Notes under the pieces: model-generated
What the model saw: only the letters and a program-made list of their open reading frames with translations
The model's database searches: none
What the model was told of the DNA's origin: nothing
Shown here: in pieces, positions 50,998 to 60,209 of the stretch
How positions within the stretch are numbered: the stretch's first letter is position 1
How the letters are laid out: every line of letters starts with the position of its first letter
Program-made: the position numbers and the translations under genes
Assembly (NCBI RefSeq): GCF_000255295.1
Contig: NC_017030.1
Span: forward strand, 4,030,001-4,094,000
Reading direction: 5' to 3'
DNA from: Corallococcus coralloides DSM 2259
GTDB lineage: Bacteria; Myxococcota; Myxococcia; Myxococcales; Myxococcaceae
DNA: 64,000 nt

Positions 50998-52071
50998 CTA
51001 GTCCAGACCCCGCTCCCACAGGTCGTCTTCATCCAGACCCATCAAGTGCCCGACTTCGTGCATCACCGTGATGCCAATCTGTTCGATCAGCTCCTCGCGG
51101 GTGCGCGCGAAACGCTCCAGGTTCTTCTGGTACAGCACGATGGAGGGCGGGAAGTGATCCGCCGCGTCCATCACGCTGCGCTCGCCCACGGGCGTGCCCC
51201 GGAACACCCCCAGGATGCACGGCGACAGCGGCGGCTGCTGACCCAGCAGGTCCTCATCCGACGGCAGGTCCTCCACCGCCAGCGTCACGTTGTCCATGTA
51301 CTGCTTCACCTGCGAGGGCAGGGCGCGCATCGCGTCCTCCACCGCGCGGTCGAACGCCGCCTCCTCCAGGGCGACCGGCGGCGGCAGCTCCTCCGGCGCC
51401 AGCGCCTGCGCCCGGGAGAAGCGCTTCTTCGCCTCCTTCGCGTCCCCGCGCCGTTCGGCGACGAGCCCCAGGTAGTGGTGCGCCCACGCCTCGTCCGGCG
51501 CGTCCTTCAGCACCCGCTCGAAGGCCTCCTGCGCGGGCGCGAAGCGGCACAGCTCGAACAGCGCGATGCCCCGCTCCAGCTGCGCGTCCGGCGAGCGCGG
51601 CATGTGCGTCAGCGCCTGGTCCAGGATTTTGAGCGCGGACTCGCATTCCCCCAGCTGGTTGAGGCCCATGCCCTCCAGGAGGAGGAACTCGTAGACGAGC
51701 TCCACGTCGTCGTCCCGCTGCGCCAGCTTCCGCCCGCGGCCGCACCACTCCAGCCCTTCCTCCACCGCCTCGCGGTCCTCGCCCGTGCGGCAGACGAGGA
51801 ATTCCGCCGCGCCAAAGAGGATCTCCAGGTCTTCCGGGGCCATCTTGAGGGCAGCGCCATAGGCCTTGCCCGCGTCCTCCAGGCGGCCCACCTCCACCAG
51901 CGCGGCGGCCCGGTAGTGCAGGGCTTCTGGTGAGTCTGGAACGTCCCGGAGCAGGGCGTCGGCGCTGGCGAGCGCGGCCTCGAAGTCTCTCGCCTCGAAG
52001 GCGTCCGCGACCCCCTCCAGCCGCGCGTCCAGGTCCCGCGCCTCCCCTTGCTTCGCCATGCGCTTCGCCAT
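50998..52071 (-). CDS. TPR protein with zincin-like C-terminus
   Basis: The N-terminal about 220 of 357 residues form TPR-like helical repeats (for example ALASADALLRDVPDSPEALHY). The C-terminal about 120 residues match the small zincin-like metallopeptidase family, ending with ITVMHEVGHLMGLDEDDLWE: the HExxH zinc site is His-Glu-Val-Gly-His. The fusion of TPR to this peptidase occurs in myxobacteria. The peptidase active site is intact, but its substrate is unknown. The TPR part probably docks a partner protein. It is cytoplasmic, as no signal is seen. Confidence 0.85.
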   Translation of the reverse strand: MAKRMAKQGEARDLDARLEGVADAFEARDFEAALASADALLRDVPDSPEALHYRAAALVEVGRLEDAGKAYGAALKMAPEDLEILFGAAEFLVCRTGEDREAVEEGLEWCGRGRKLAQRDDDVELVYEFLLLEGMGLNQLGECESALKILDQALTHMPRSPDAQLERGIALFELCRFAPAQEAFERVLKDAPDEAWAHHYLGLVAERRGDAKEAKKRFSRAQALAPEELPPPVALEEAAFDRAVEDAMRALPSQVKQYMDNVTLAVEDLPSDEDLLGQQPPLSPCILGVFRGTPVGERSVMDAADHFPPSIVLYQKNLERFARTREELIEQIGITVMHEVGHLMGLDEDDLWERGLD

Positions 52072-52159
52072 ACGGGTCGGCAGCTAAGAAGCCGCCCTTC
52101 GCGTTGTCAACGACCGGCGTCGCTGTTACCTTCCAGCGCCCCGTTTCGGCCCGAACCCC

Positions 52160-52516
52160 GTGAACATCCTGGTCGTCGACGACGATTACGAGCTGTGCAC
52201 CATGCTCTCTCGCTACCTGGAGATGCATGGCTACACCGTGTTCTCGGCGTCGGACGCGCTCCAGGCCCTGGACATCATGGAGCGTCACCCCGTGGGGCTG
52301 GTCATCACCGACTACCTGATGCCCCACCTGGACGGCATCCACTTCACGGAGATGCTGAAGGCGGACCCCCGCTTCCAGAACATCTCCGTCCTGATGATGA
52401 CCGCCAGCACGGACGAGAAGATCTCCGACCGGGGCCTGCGCAAGGGCGTCGCCATCACCCTGCAGAAGCCCCTGGACATGGGGCAATTGCTCAACCTCGT
52501 GCGCTTCGCGGAGTAG
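52160..52516 (+). CDS. single-domain response regulator (CheY-like)
   Basis: This 118-residue receiver starts at GTG 52160. The acidic pocket is in ILVVDDDYEL, the phospho-acceptor Asp in LVITDYLMPHLDG, and the switch Thr and Lys in LMMTAST and LQKPLDM. There is no output domain, so it works by protein contact, like CheY or sporulation-type relay proteins. The gene is divergent from the TPR peptidase. The groEL promoter lies just after it, and a terminator-like hairpin follows its stop. Confidence 0.9.
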   Translation: MNILVVDDDYELCTMLSRYLEMHGYTVFSASDALQALDIMERHPVGLVITDYLMPHLDGIHFTEMLKADPRFQNISVLMMTASTDEKISDRGLRKGVAITLQKPLDMGQLLNLVRFAE

Positions 52517-52517
52517 G

Positions 52518-52564
52518 GCCTTCCTTGGGTTGCCCGGGCCCCCCACCCGGGCGGGCCGGAAGGC
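52518..52564 (+). terminator. terminator-like inverted repeats after the response regulator
   Basis: GCCTTCC (52518-52524) pairs with GGAAGGC (52558-52564), and CCCGGG (52533-52538) with CCCGGG (52546-52551) inside the loop. No T-run follows. It may separate the response regulator from the groEL transcription unit. Confidence 0.4.
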
Positions 52565-52595
52565 GTCCTCAGGCCCACACGCCTGCCCCTTTCCG

Positions 52596-52623
52596 TTGAC
52601 ATCGTTGATGCGGCCCTTATGTT
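52596..52623 (+). promoter_or_regulatory. housekeeping-type promoter of groEL
   Basis: TTGACA (52596-52601) and TATGTT (52618-52623), 16 bases apart, form a good sigma-70-type promoter. The CIRCE operator overlaps its -10 region, which fits repression by HrcA binding over the start site. Confidence 0.7.
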
Positions 52624-52648
52624 GGCGCTCGACATGGCCGAGTGCTAA
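52622..52648 (+). promoter_or_regulatory. CIRCE operator (HrcA site)
   Basis: TTGGCGCTC, 9 spacer bases, and GAGTGCTAA match the CIRCE inverted repeat (TTAGCACTC-N9-GAGTGCTAA) with two changes in the left arm and a perfect right arm. It places groEL under HrcA repression, released by heat shock. It lies about 50 bases before the start codon. Confidence 0.88.
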
Positions 52649-52687
52649 CGGCCATCCCCATTCGTAGAAATTCCCCAAGTATTTTAG

Positions 52688-54340
<1,653 letters not shown>

Positions 54341-54374
54341 GCCGACGTAAAGGCTCCGTAGCTTCGTAGGGTTT

Positions 54375-54425
54375 CCGGCCCCGGTGGGCCTCGCGAGAGC
54401 GGGGCACCCGGGGCCGGAGTCTTTT
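54375..54425. terminator. strong terminator after groEL
   Basis: CCGGCCCCGG (54375-54384) and CCGGGGCCGG (54408-54417) form a ten-base GC stem, and CTTTT follows at 54421-54425. It ends groEL, and because the opposite-strand gene stops at 54425 it may also terminate that gene. Confidence 0.75.
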
Positions 54426-55954
54426 CAGGAAGCGGTCTTCTTGAAGGCCAGGCCCAGCTCGCGGCTGAGCGCCGTGGTGTCGGAGAGCAGCTTGGGCAGG
54501 CACGCGGCAGCCCCGGCGCGCAGCGACGCCAGCGCCGTGTCCATGGTGAGGTGTTCCGCCAGGACGACGAAGGGCGCGCCCTGGCTCAGGGCCCGGGCCA
54601 GCTCCAGCGCCTTCTTGCCGTAGGCCGGCGCGAAGTCCCACGACACCACCACGCCCACGGGCGGCTCCATCGTGGCCACCTCCGCGCCCGCGACGATGCG
54701 CGCCTCCAGCCCCAGCAGGGCCAGCGCCTCCGAAATCAGCCGCGCGGTGGCCGGGTTGTCCTCCAGCACGTCCACCCGGCGCACACCAGCGCTGGGGGCC
54801 GGCACGGGCGGCGCGGCCGGCGTGTACAGCGCCTGCCGCAGCAGCGCGCGCACCTGGCGGATGTCGTCGAAGGGCTTGAGCAGGTAGTCCACCACGCCCA
54901 GCTGCAACGCCTGCTGCGTCGTCACCAGCGAGGGGTAGCCCGTCATCAGGATGACGCGCGACGCGGGGTCCAGCTTCCGCGCGTGCTGGGCCAGCTCCAG
55001 GCCGGAGATGCCGGGCAGGTTCTTGTCCGTGACGATGAGGTCCACGCGCGACGAGCGGAGGATCTCGAGCGCGGCCTCGCCCGTGGCCGCTTCAATGACC
55101 TCGCACTCCTTGTCCATCAGGTCCTTGAAGACCATCCGGATGATGCCCTCGTCGTCCACCACCAGCAGGCGCTTGCGCGGCGGGCGCGGCGCGTCCGTGG
55201 GCGGGAAGAGCACGCGGAACACCGTGGCCGGGGGCGGCACCTCGCGCAGCGTCGTGGGCGGCACCAGGGCAATCTGCGCGTGGTGCTCCTGCGCGATGCG
55301 CCGGCAGACGGCGAGCCCCAGCCCCGTGCCGCGTTTGCTGGCGGAGACGTAGGGCTCGAAGATGCGCGTCTTGAGCTCGTCCGGGATGCCCGGTCCCCAG
55401 TCGGACACGTAGAGGGCCGCGGACGCGCCATCGCGCGCGAGCGTCACCTTCACGCGGCCCCGGCCGGACATGGCGTCGCGGGCGTTGTTGAGCAGGTTGA
55501 GCGTGAGCTGCTCGATCAGCCGCGCGTTGCCCTGGATGGTGAGGTCCTCGGGGGCCTCCACCTCCAGGGAGATGCGCGCCGAGTCCGGGTTGACGCTGAA
55601 CACCTTCGCCGCCGCCCAGATGGGCGCGGCCAGGGACAGCCGCTGCTGCGGGGCCGGCCGCTCGCTGGCCAGGCGGATGAAGTCGGAGACGATCTGCTCC
55701 ATCCGCTCCACCTGCGCGAGCAGCAGCTTCAGCGGGCCGCTGGAGCCCCCTTCCTCGGCGAGCAGCTGGGCGTAGGCCTTCGCACCCAGGAGGGGCTGAC
55801 GCAGCTCGTGGAGCACCTCCGCGGCGACCTGATGGGTGTGGGCATTGGCGCGTTGCAGCGCCACGGCCGCGAGTCGTGCCTTTTCCAGGTCCCCCGCGTC
55901 CAGGGCCTGGAGCAGCTGCGCGAGCGGCGAGGGGGTCTCCATGCGCGGGAGCAT
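54425..55954 (-). CDS. hybrid histidine kinase with two receiver-like domains
   Basis: This 509-residue protein has a HisKA box at residues 45-55 (EVLHELRQPLLGAKAY; phospho-His49), a HATPase with N-box LTLNLLNNARDAM, G-boxes DWGPGIPDEL and GTGLGLAV, then a receiver (RKRLLVVDDEGI, DLIVTDKNLPG, VILMTGYPS, DYLLKPFD). A second C-terminal receiver-like domain (VDVLEDNPATARLI ... LPKLLS) has weaker acidic and switch residues and may be non-phosphorylatable. There is no transmembrane sensor, so input is probably through a partner protein. It is convergent with groEL and divergent from the encapsulin cargo gene. Confidence 0.9.
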   Translation of the reverse strand: MLPRMETPSPLAQLLQALDAGDLEKARLAAVALQRANAHTHQVAAEVLHELRQPLLGAKAYAQLLAEEGGSSGPLKLLLAQVERMEQIVSDFIRLASERPAPQQRLSLAAPIWAAAKVFSVNPDSARISLEVEAPEDLTIQGNARLIEQLTLNLLNNARDAMSGRGRVKVTLARDGASAALYVSDWGPGIPDELKTRIFEPYVSASKRGTGLGLAVCRRIAQEHHAQIALVPPTTLREVPPPATVFRVLFPPTDAPRPPRKRLLVVDDEGIIRMVFKDLMDKECEVIEAATGEAALEILRSSRVDLIVTDKNLPGISGLELAQHARKLDPASRVILMTGYPSLVTTQQALQLGVVDYLLKPFDDIRQVRALLRQALYTPAAPPVPAPSAGVRRVDVLEDNPATARLISEALALLGLEARIVAGAEVATMEPPVGVVVSWDFAPAYGKKALELARALSQGAPFVVLAEHLTMDTALASLRAGAAACLPKLLSDTTALSRELGLAFKKTAS

Positions 55955-56112
55955 GGCGGAGGCAGGTGTTCACGCGCAACGCACCCCCCGCGGGATTCGG
56001 TTGACCGCGCTCGCGACCGAACGGATGCTCGCGCACGCCCTCCAGCCCGGCCTGACGGACATTGCTGCTGCCCGCTCGCCCGCTGGGGACTCTCCCTGTC
56101 GCTGAGGTCCTC

Positions 56113-56502
56113 ATGCCGCAGACGAACCCGTTCCACTCGCTGGTGCCCCGGAAGCTGACGGACTCCGAACTGGCCCGCTCCATCCGGCTCAACATCGAGG
56201 CGGAGCTGGACGCCATCAACCTCTACGCCGCGCACCTGGACGCGACGGACAACGAGGAGGCGAAGGCCATCCTGCGGCACGTCATGGATGAGGAGCGCGA
56301 GCACGCGGCCCTCTTCTGGCAGCTCATCGCGCGGTTGGATCCGGAGCAGGCCCAGCACGACCGCGAGGCGTCGCAGAAGTACCGCCTCATCACCACCGGC
56401 GCCTCTCACGAAGAGGTGGAGGCGGTGAGCGAGGGCGGCGGCAGCGAGCCTGCCGAGGTGGAGCTGCCCAAGCGGCTCACCGTGGGCAGCCTGCGCAAGT
56501 AG
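56113..56502 (+). CDS. encC: ferritin-like encapsulin cargo protein
   Basis: I place the start at ATG 56113 (MPQTNPFHSLVPRKL), preceded by GAGG. The 129-residue protein has two helices with ferritin-like ligands (EAELDAINLYAAHL and HVMDEEREHAALFW). Its last residues, LTVGSLRK, match the encapsulin targeting peptide of M. xanthus cargo proteins (LTVGSLRR). The protein thus stores or oxidises iron inside the encapsulin shell. The shell gene encA is not in this window. In M. xanthus, encC lies near a groEL2-like gene, as here, so I use that symbol, but paralogue identity needs comparison. Confidence 0.82.
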   Translation: MPQTNPFHSLVPRKLTDSELARSIRLNIEAELDAINLYAAHLDATDNEEAKAILRHVMDEEREHAALFWQLIARLDPEQAQHDREASQKYRLITTGASHEEVEAVSEGGGSEPAEVELPKRLTVGSLRK

Positions 56503-56519
56503 CGCGCAGGTTCCGGCCT

Positions 56520-57908
56520 TCATCCCTGACCCTGCGGGGGCGGGGGATTCTGACGGCGCTCGGCCGGGGTGGCTTCCAGGTCCTGCGCCGCCATGTAGAC
56601 GACGTTCCGGGTGCCCCGCTTGCCCCGGTACATGGCCCGGTCGGACAGGTCCAGCAGGTGGTCCTTGTCCTGGGCGTGCTCCGGGAAGCTGGCCACGCCG
56701 ATGCAGGTGGTGAGCTTGAGCGCCAGCCCCTCGCGGCCCAGGAACTGATGGGTCTCCATGGTGCGGCGGATGCGCTCGGCGACCTTCAGGGCCCCGCCGG
56801 AGTCCGTGCCGCGCAGGAGCACCACGTACTCGTCACCGCCGAAGCGCGCCACCACGTCCGGGTCGCGCACGCACCCCTTGAGCACGCGCGCGGCCTCCAC
56901 CAGCACCCGCGAGCCCACCAGGTGCCCGTGCGTGTCGTTGATGGCCTTGAAGCGGTCCAGGTCCAGGAACAGCAGGGAGAAGGGGCGCTCGGTCTGCAGG
57001 GCCTCGTTCACCTCGCGGTCCAGCACCAGGTGCAGGTAGCGCGTATTGAACAGGCGGGTGAGGTCGTCGACGTAGGCCAGGTCCTCCACCGCGGCGAAGC
57101 GGCCCAGGTTGCGCAGGGCCAGCGCCCAGTTGCGCACGAGGAAGCCCACCGTCTCCGCGTGGTGCTCCGCGGGCGCGCTGTCGTGGAAGAGCACCGCGTG
57201 GCCCAGCACCAGCTCGCCGTCCACGGCGGGGAAGGAGAGGGTGCGCGGCCAGGGAACTTGAAGCCCGTCGAGCTCCACCGGCGAGCGCGTGCCCGAGAGC
57301 CGCTCGATGAGCTGCGGCACCAGTGCCTCGTGAAGGTCCACCGGCAGCCCGCGCATGCCGTGCGAGCGGAAGCCCGTGCCGTTGGGGTCGCGCTCCAGGA
57401 GCATCACCGCGGAGGCATTGGCCATGGACTCCAGCGCGTCCGACGCGGCATTGGACAGCCGCTCGCGGTCGAGCGTGGTGGCGATGCGCTGGCCCGCCTC
57501 CAGCAGCGCGACGTGCTGGCGCAGGGACGCGTTCTCGCGCATCAGGTCGCGCGTGGTGAGCGCGCGGCGCAGCGCGTGCTCCAGGGCCTCCGGCGCCACG
57601 GGCTTGACCAGGTACTCCGCCGCGCCGCTCTTGATGGCGCGCACCGCGGGGGCCACCTTGTCCAGGCCGGTGATGACCAGCACCTCCACGCCGGGGTAGC
57701 GCTCGCGCACGTGGCGCAGCACCTCCATGCCGTCGCCGCCGGGGAGGATGAGGTCGGTCACCACCGCGTCGAACCGCTCCGCGGAGAGGGCGGCCTTCGC
57801 GTCCGCCACGGTGGGCACCGCCGTGACGAGGTGTCCCGCGGCCGTGAGGTAGTCGCCGTAGAGGTTGCGGGCGATCTTTTCGTCGTCGACGAGGAGCAGT
57901 CGCGCCAT
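56520..57908 (-). CDS. response regulator with GGDEF domain
   Basis: The N-terminal receiver of this 462-residue protein has LLLVDDEKIARN, DAVVTDLILPGGDG and YLVKPVAPEA, so it should be phosphorylated at the Asp in TDLIL. A middle region of about 160 residues looks GAF-like (ASLRQHVALLEAGQRIATTL). The C-terminal GGDEF domain has DDLTRLFNTRYL, the RFGGDEYVVLL active site and a complete Mg and substrate core; a diguanylate cyclase making cyclic di-GMP is likely. An I-site (RxxD) upstream of GGDEF, in GCVRDPDVVA, could give product inhibition. Confidence 0.92.
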   Translation of the reverse strand: MARLLLVDDEKIARNLYGDYLTAAGHLVTAVPTVADAKAALSAERFDAVVTDLILPGGDGMEVLRHVRERYPGVEVLVITGLDKVAPAVRAIKSGAAEYLVKPVAPEALEHALRRALTTRDLMRENASLRQHVALLEAGQRIATTLDRERLSNAASDALESMANASAVMLLERDPNGTGFRSHGMRGLPVDLHEALVPQLIERLSGTRSPVELDGLQVPWPRTLSFPAVDGELVLGHAVLFHDSAPAEHHAETVGFLVRNWALALRNLGRFAAVEDLAYVDDLTRLFNTRYLHLVLDREVNEALQTERPFSLLFLDLDRFKAINDTHGHLVGSRVLVEAARVLKGCVRDPDVVARFGGDEYVVLLRGTDSGGALKVAERIRRTMETHQFLGREGLALKLTTCIGVASFPEHAQDKDHLLDLSDRAMYRGKRGTRNVVYMAAQDLEATPAERRQNPPPPQGQG

Positions 57909-57960
57909 GACTGTTCAGGGCTTAGCACCCAACGCTGGAAGGCTGCTAGGGTCCCCGGCC

Positions 57961-58773
57961 GTGCCCTTTGAAAGCGGACGGCGGCTCTGCCTGCTGGTGG
58001 AGGCCGGTGAGACGCGCTACGCGGTAGAGGCCACGTCCGTCATCGAGGTCGCGATGCCGGGCGCTCGCGGCGCGAGTCTGCGCGGCGTACTGGAAGTGAA
58101 GGACCTCGCCGCGCTGCTCGGCGGCCTGCCCGAGGACGTGCCGGGCATGGTGGTGGTCCTGGACGTCAGCCCCACGCTCGCGGTGCGGGTGCGCTCCGTG
58201 GTGGAGGTCGCGGATGTCGCGAGGGATCCGTTCTTCCTGCTGCCTCCGGGCCTGGCGGACTCGCTGGCGCCGCTGAGCCGGGGTGCGGTGCTGCACAAGG
58301 ACCGGCTGTACCTGGAGCTCATCGTGGAGGCGCTGCCGCACCGGGCGGGCCCCCGCGCGACCCCGCCGGAGCCCCGGCCCGTGCACTGGGCGGACGAGCC
58401 ACCGGAGCGGGCGCTGGTGCTGGAATCACAGGGGGTGCTCTTCGGTGTTCCCCTAGGTTCGGTCTCCCAGGTGGTGCCCCGGGGCGAGGCCTTCAGCGTG
58501 CTCCCGGTGCAGAGCGGGCCGGTGGCGGGCGTCTATCCGCACGCGCAGGCGCTGTGGCCCATCTGTTCGATTCCAGCGCTGCTGGGAGCGCCGGCCCGGG
58601 TGGAGGAGCTGTTCGTCCTCACGGAGCTCGCCGGCCGGAACGTGGGGCTGGCGGCCACCCGGGTGCTGGGTGTGCTGCAGAAATTCAAGCCGGCCGAGCT
58701 TCCCGGAACGTTCCGGGCGCCGGGGCTGCCGGATCCGGTGATGTTACTGGACCTGCAGCGCATGTTTTCTTGA
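57961..58773 (+). CDS. CheW-like protein with two CheW-type domains
   Basis: I place the start at GTG 57961 (PFESGRRLCLLVE); an ATG at 57907 would add residues in the divergent promoter region. The 270-residue protein has two CheW-like halves: LCLLVEAGETRYAVEATSVI with a later beta-rich part, and ERALVLESQGVLFGVPLGSVSQ ending near LLDLQRMFS. Such proteins link kinase and receptor in chemosensory arrays or bind response regulators. No CheA or methyl-accepting receptor is nearby, but the romR gene follows 117 bases later, so a role in polarity or motility signalling is plausible. Confidence 0.78.
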   Translation: MPFESGRRLCLLVEAGETRYAVEATSVIEVAMPGARGASLRGVLEVKDLAALLGGLPEDVPGMVVVLDVSPTLAVRVRSVVEVADVARDPFFLLPPGLADSLAPLSRGAVLHKDRLYLELIVEALPHRAGPRATPPEPRPVHWADEPPERALVLESQGVLFGVPLGSVSQVVPRGEAFSVLPVQSGPVAGVYPHAQALWPICSIPALLGAPARVEELFVLTELAGRNVGLAATRVLGVLQKFKPAELPGTFRAPGLPDPVMLLDLQRMFS

Positions 58774-58890
58774 TCGGCCCAAAGCGCGAATCCTAAGCTT
58801 CTCCGATTGACACAGGGCGTGCAGGCAGGCTTGCTCGCCCGAAATCTCAAACGAATTCAGGGGGGTATGCGCCCCCCGAGGCCGGAGCCG

Positions 58891-60156
58891 ATGCCCAAGA
58901 ATCTACTGATCGCCGACGACTCGCTCACCATCCGCAAGGTGATCGGGATGATCTTCGCGACGGAAGACTTCCAGGTGACCGCGGTGGACAACGGGCTGGA
59001 CGCCATCTCCCGCACGCGCGAGCTGCGTCCGGATGTGGTGCTCGCCGACGTGATGATGCCGGGCAAGAGCGGCTACGAGGTCTGCGAGGCGCTCAAGAGC
59101 GACCCCTCCACGCAGGGCATCCCGGTGCTGCTGCTGGCCGGCACCTTCGAGGCGTTCGACGAGAACCGCGCGAAGGCCGCCCGGGCGGATGACCACATCA
59201 CCAAGCCCTTCGAGAGCCAGATCCTCCTCGACAAGGTGAAGGCCCTGGTGGGCCAGAAGTCCAACACCATGCCCGCGTCCGCCGCGACGCGCGTGCTGCC
59301 CCAGACCAACGCTCCGGTGGCCCCGGCCGGTGCGCCGCCCGCCGCCGCTGCGCCTCCGGGTGCGCGTCCTCCGGGTGCGCCGCCTCCGGGCGCTGTTCCT
59401 CCGGGTGCGCGTCCTCCGGGCGCGGGTGTGCCGCCGCCGGGTGCGCGTCCTCCGGGCGCGGGGGTGCCGCCGCCTCCGGGCGCTGCGCGTCCGCTGCCGG
59501 GGGCCGTGCCTCCGGGCGCGCGTCCTCCGGGTGCGCCGCCTCCGGGCGCCATGCCGCCGGGTGCCCGTCCTCCTCCGGGGGCTCCGCCTCCGGGCATGGG
59601 CGCGCGTCCTCCGGGTGCGCCGCCTCCGGGCGCCATGCCGCCGGGTGCCCGTCCTCCTCCGGGTGCGCCGCCTCCGGGCGCACGTCCTCCGGGTGCGCCG
59701 CCTCCGGGCATGGCCGCGCGTCCTCCGGGCCCTGGCGCCCCGAACATCCCGGGCGGCTTCCCGCGTCCTCCGGGCGCCGCGCCGCTGCCGTCCGCGCCTC
59801 CTCCGGGGGCCGTGCCTCCGGCCGCCCGTGCCCGGGATCCGTTCGGGCTGGGCGCTCCGGCCGCTCCGCCCGCCGCTCAGGCGCGGACGGAGAGCATCCG
59901 CATCGAGGACTCGCTGCCCGAGCCCACCGGCGCGGAGGAGATCTCCCTGGACATCGGCGGCCCCTCGCCGGCGACTCCGCCCGCGCGTGCCCGTCCGGCC
60001 GCGGATGGCGGCGAGGCCCTGCTTCGCGAAGCGCTGTCGAAGGCGTCCCGCGAGGTCATCGAGAAGATCGCCTGGGAGGTCGTACCGCAGCTGGCGGAGA
60101 CCATCATCCGGGAAGAGCTGGAGCGGCTCATCAAGGACCGCGAGACCCAGCATTGA
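58891..60156 (+). CDS. romR: polarity regulator RomR
   Basis: The start is ATG 58891 (MPKNLLIADDSLTI). The 421-residue protein has a receiver domain (residues 1-120) with phospho-acceptor Asp53, exactly as in M. xanthus RomR, where it controls polar switching of the motility GTPase MglA. Residues about 150-320 are a disordered Pro/Gly/Ala-rich stretch (repeats of PPGARPPGAPPPGA). The last about 50 residues form a conserved helical tail (LSKASREVIEKIAWEVVPQL) ending LIKDRETQH. The matched Asp53, length and gene order make this a confident call. The repeat-rich middle may vary in number between strains. Confidence 0.95.
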   Translation: MPKNLLIADDSLTIRKVIGMIFATEDFQVTAVDNGLDAISRTRELRPDVVLADVMMPGKSGYEVCEALKSDPSTQGIPVLLLAGTFEAFDENRAKAARADDHITKPFESQILLDKVKALVGQKSNTMPASAATRVLPQTNAPVAPAGAPPAAAAPPGARPPGAPPPGAVPPGARPPGAGVPPPGARPPGAGVPPPPGAARPLPGAVPPGARPPGAPPPGAMPPGARPPPGAPPPGMGARPPGAPPPGAMPPGARPPPGAPPPGARPPGAPPPGMAARPPGPGAPNIPGGFPRPPGAAPLPSAPPPGAVPPAARARDPFGLGAPAAPPAAQARTESIRIEDSLPEPTGAEEISLDIGGPSPATPPARARPAADGGEALLREALSKASREVIEKIAWEVVPQLAETIIREELERLIKDRETQH

Positions 60157-60179
60157 TTCGCAGTCCCCTCTGATTCCCC

Positions 60180-60201
60180 GCCGGCCCCGTCGGGGGCCGG
60201 C
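60180..60201 (+). other. hairpin just upstream of valS
   Basis: GCCGGCCCC (60180-60188), a four-base loop and GGGGCCGGC (60193-60201) form a perfect nine-base stem, 8 bases before the valS ATG. No Shine-Dalgarno is visible, and the stem has no T-run. It could terminate romR or affect valS translation. Confidence 0.45.
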
Positions 60202-60209
60202 CGCTTGCA

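Noticed and set aside
59330-59850. Short tandem repeats in romR, at first like a CRISPR array
   Set aside because: They are codon-level repeats encoding Pro/Gly/Ala in one open frame, with no constant spacer length.
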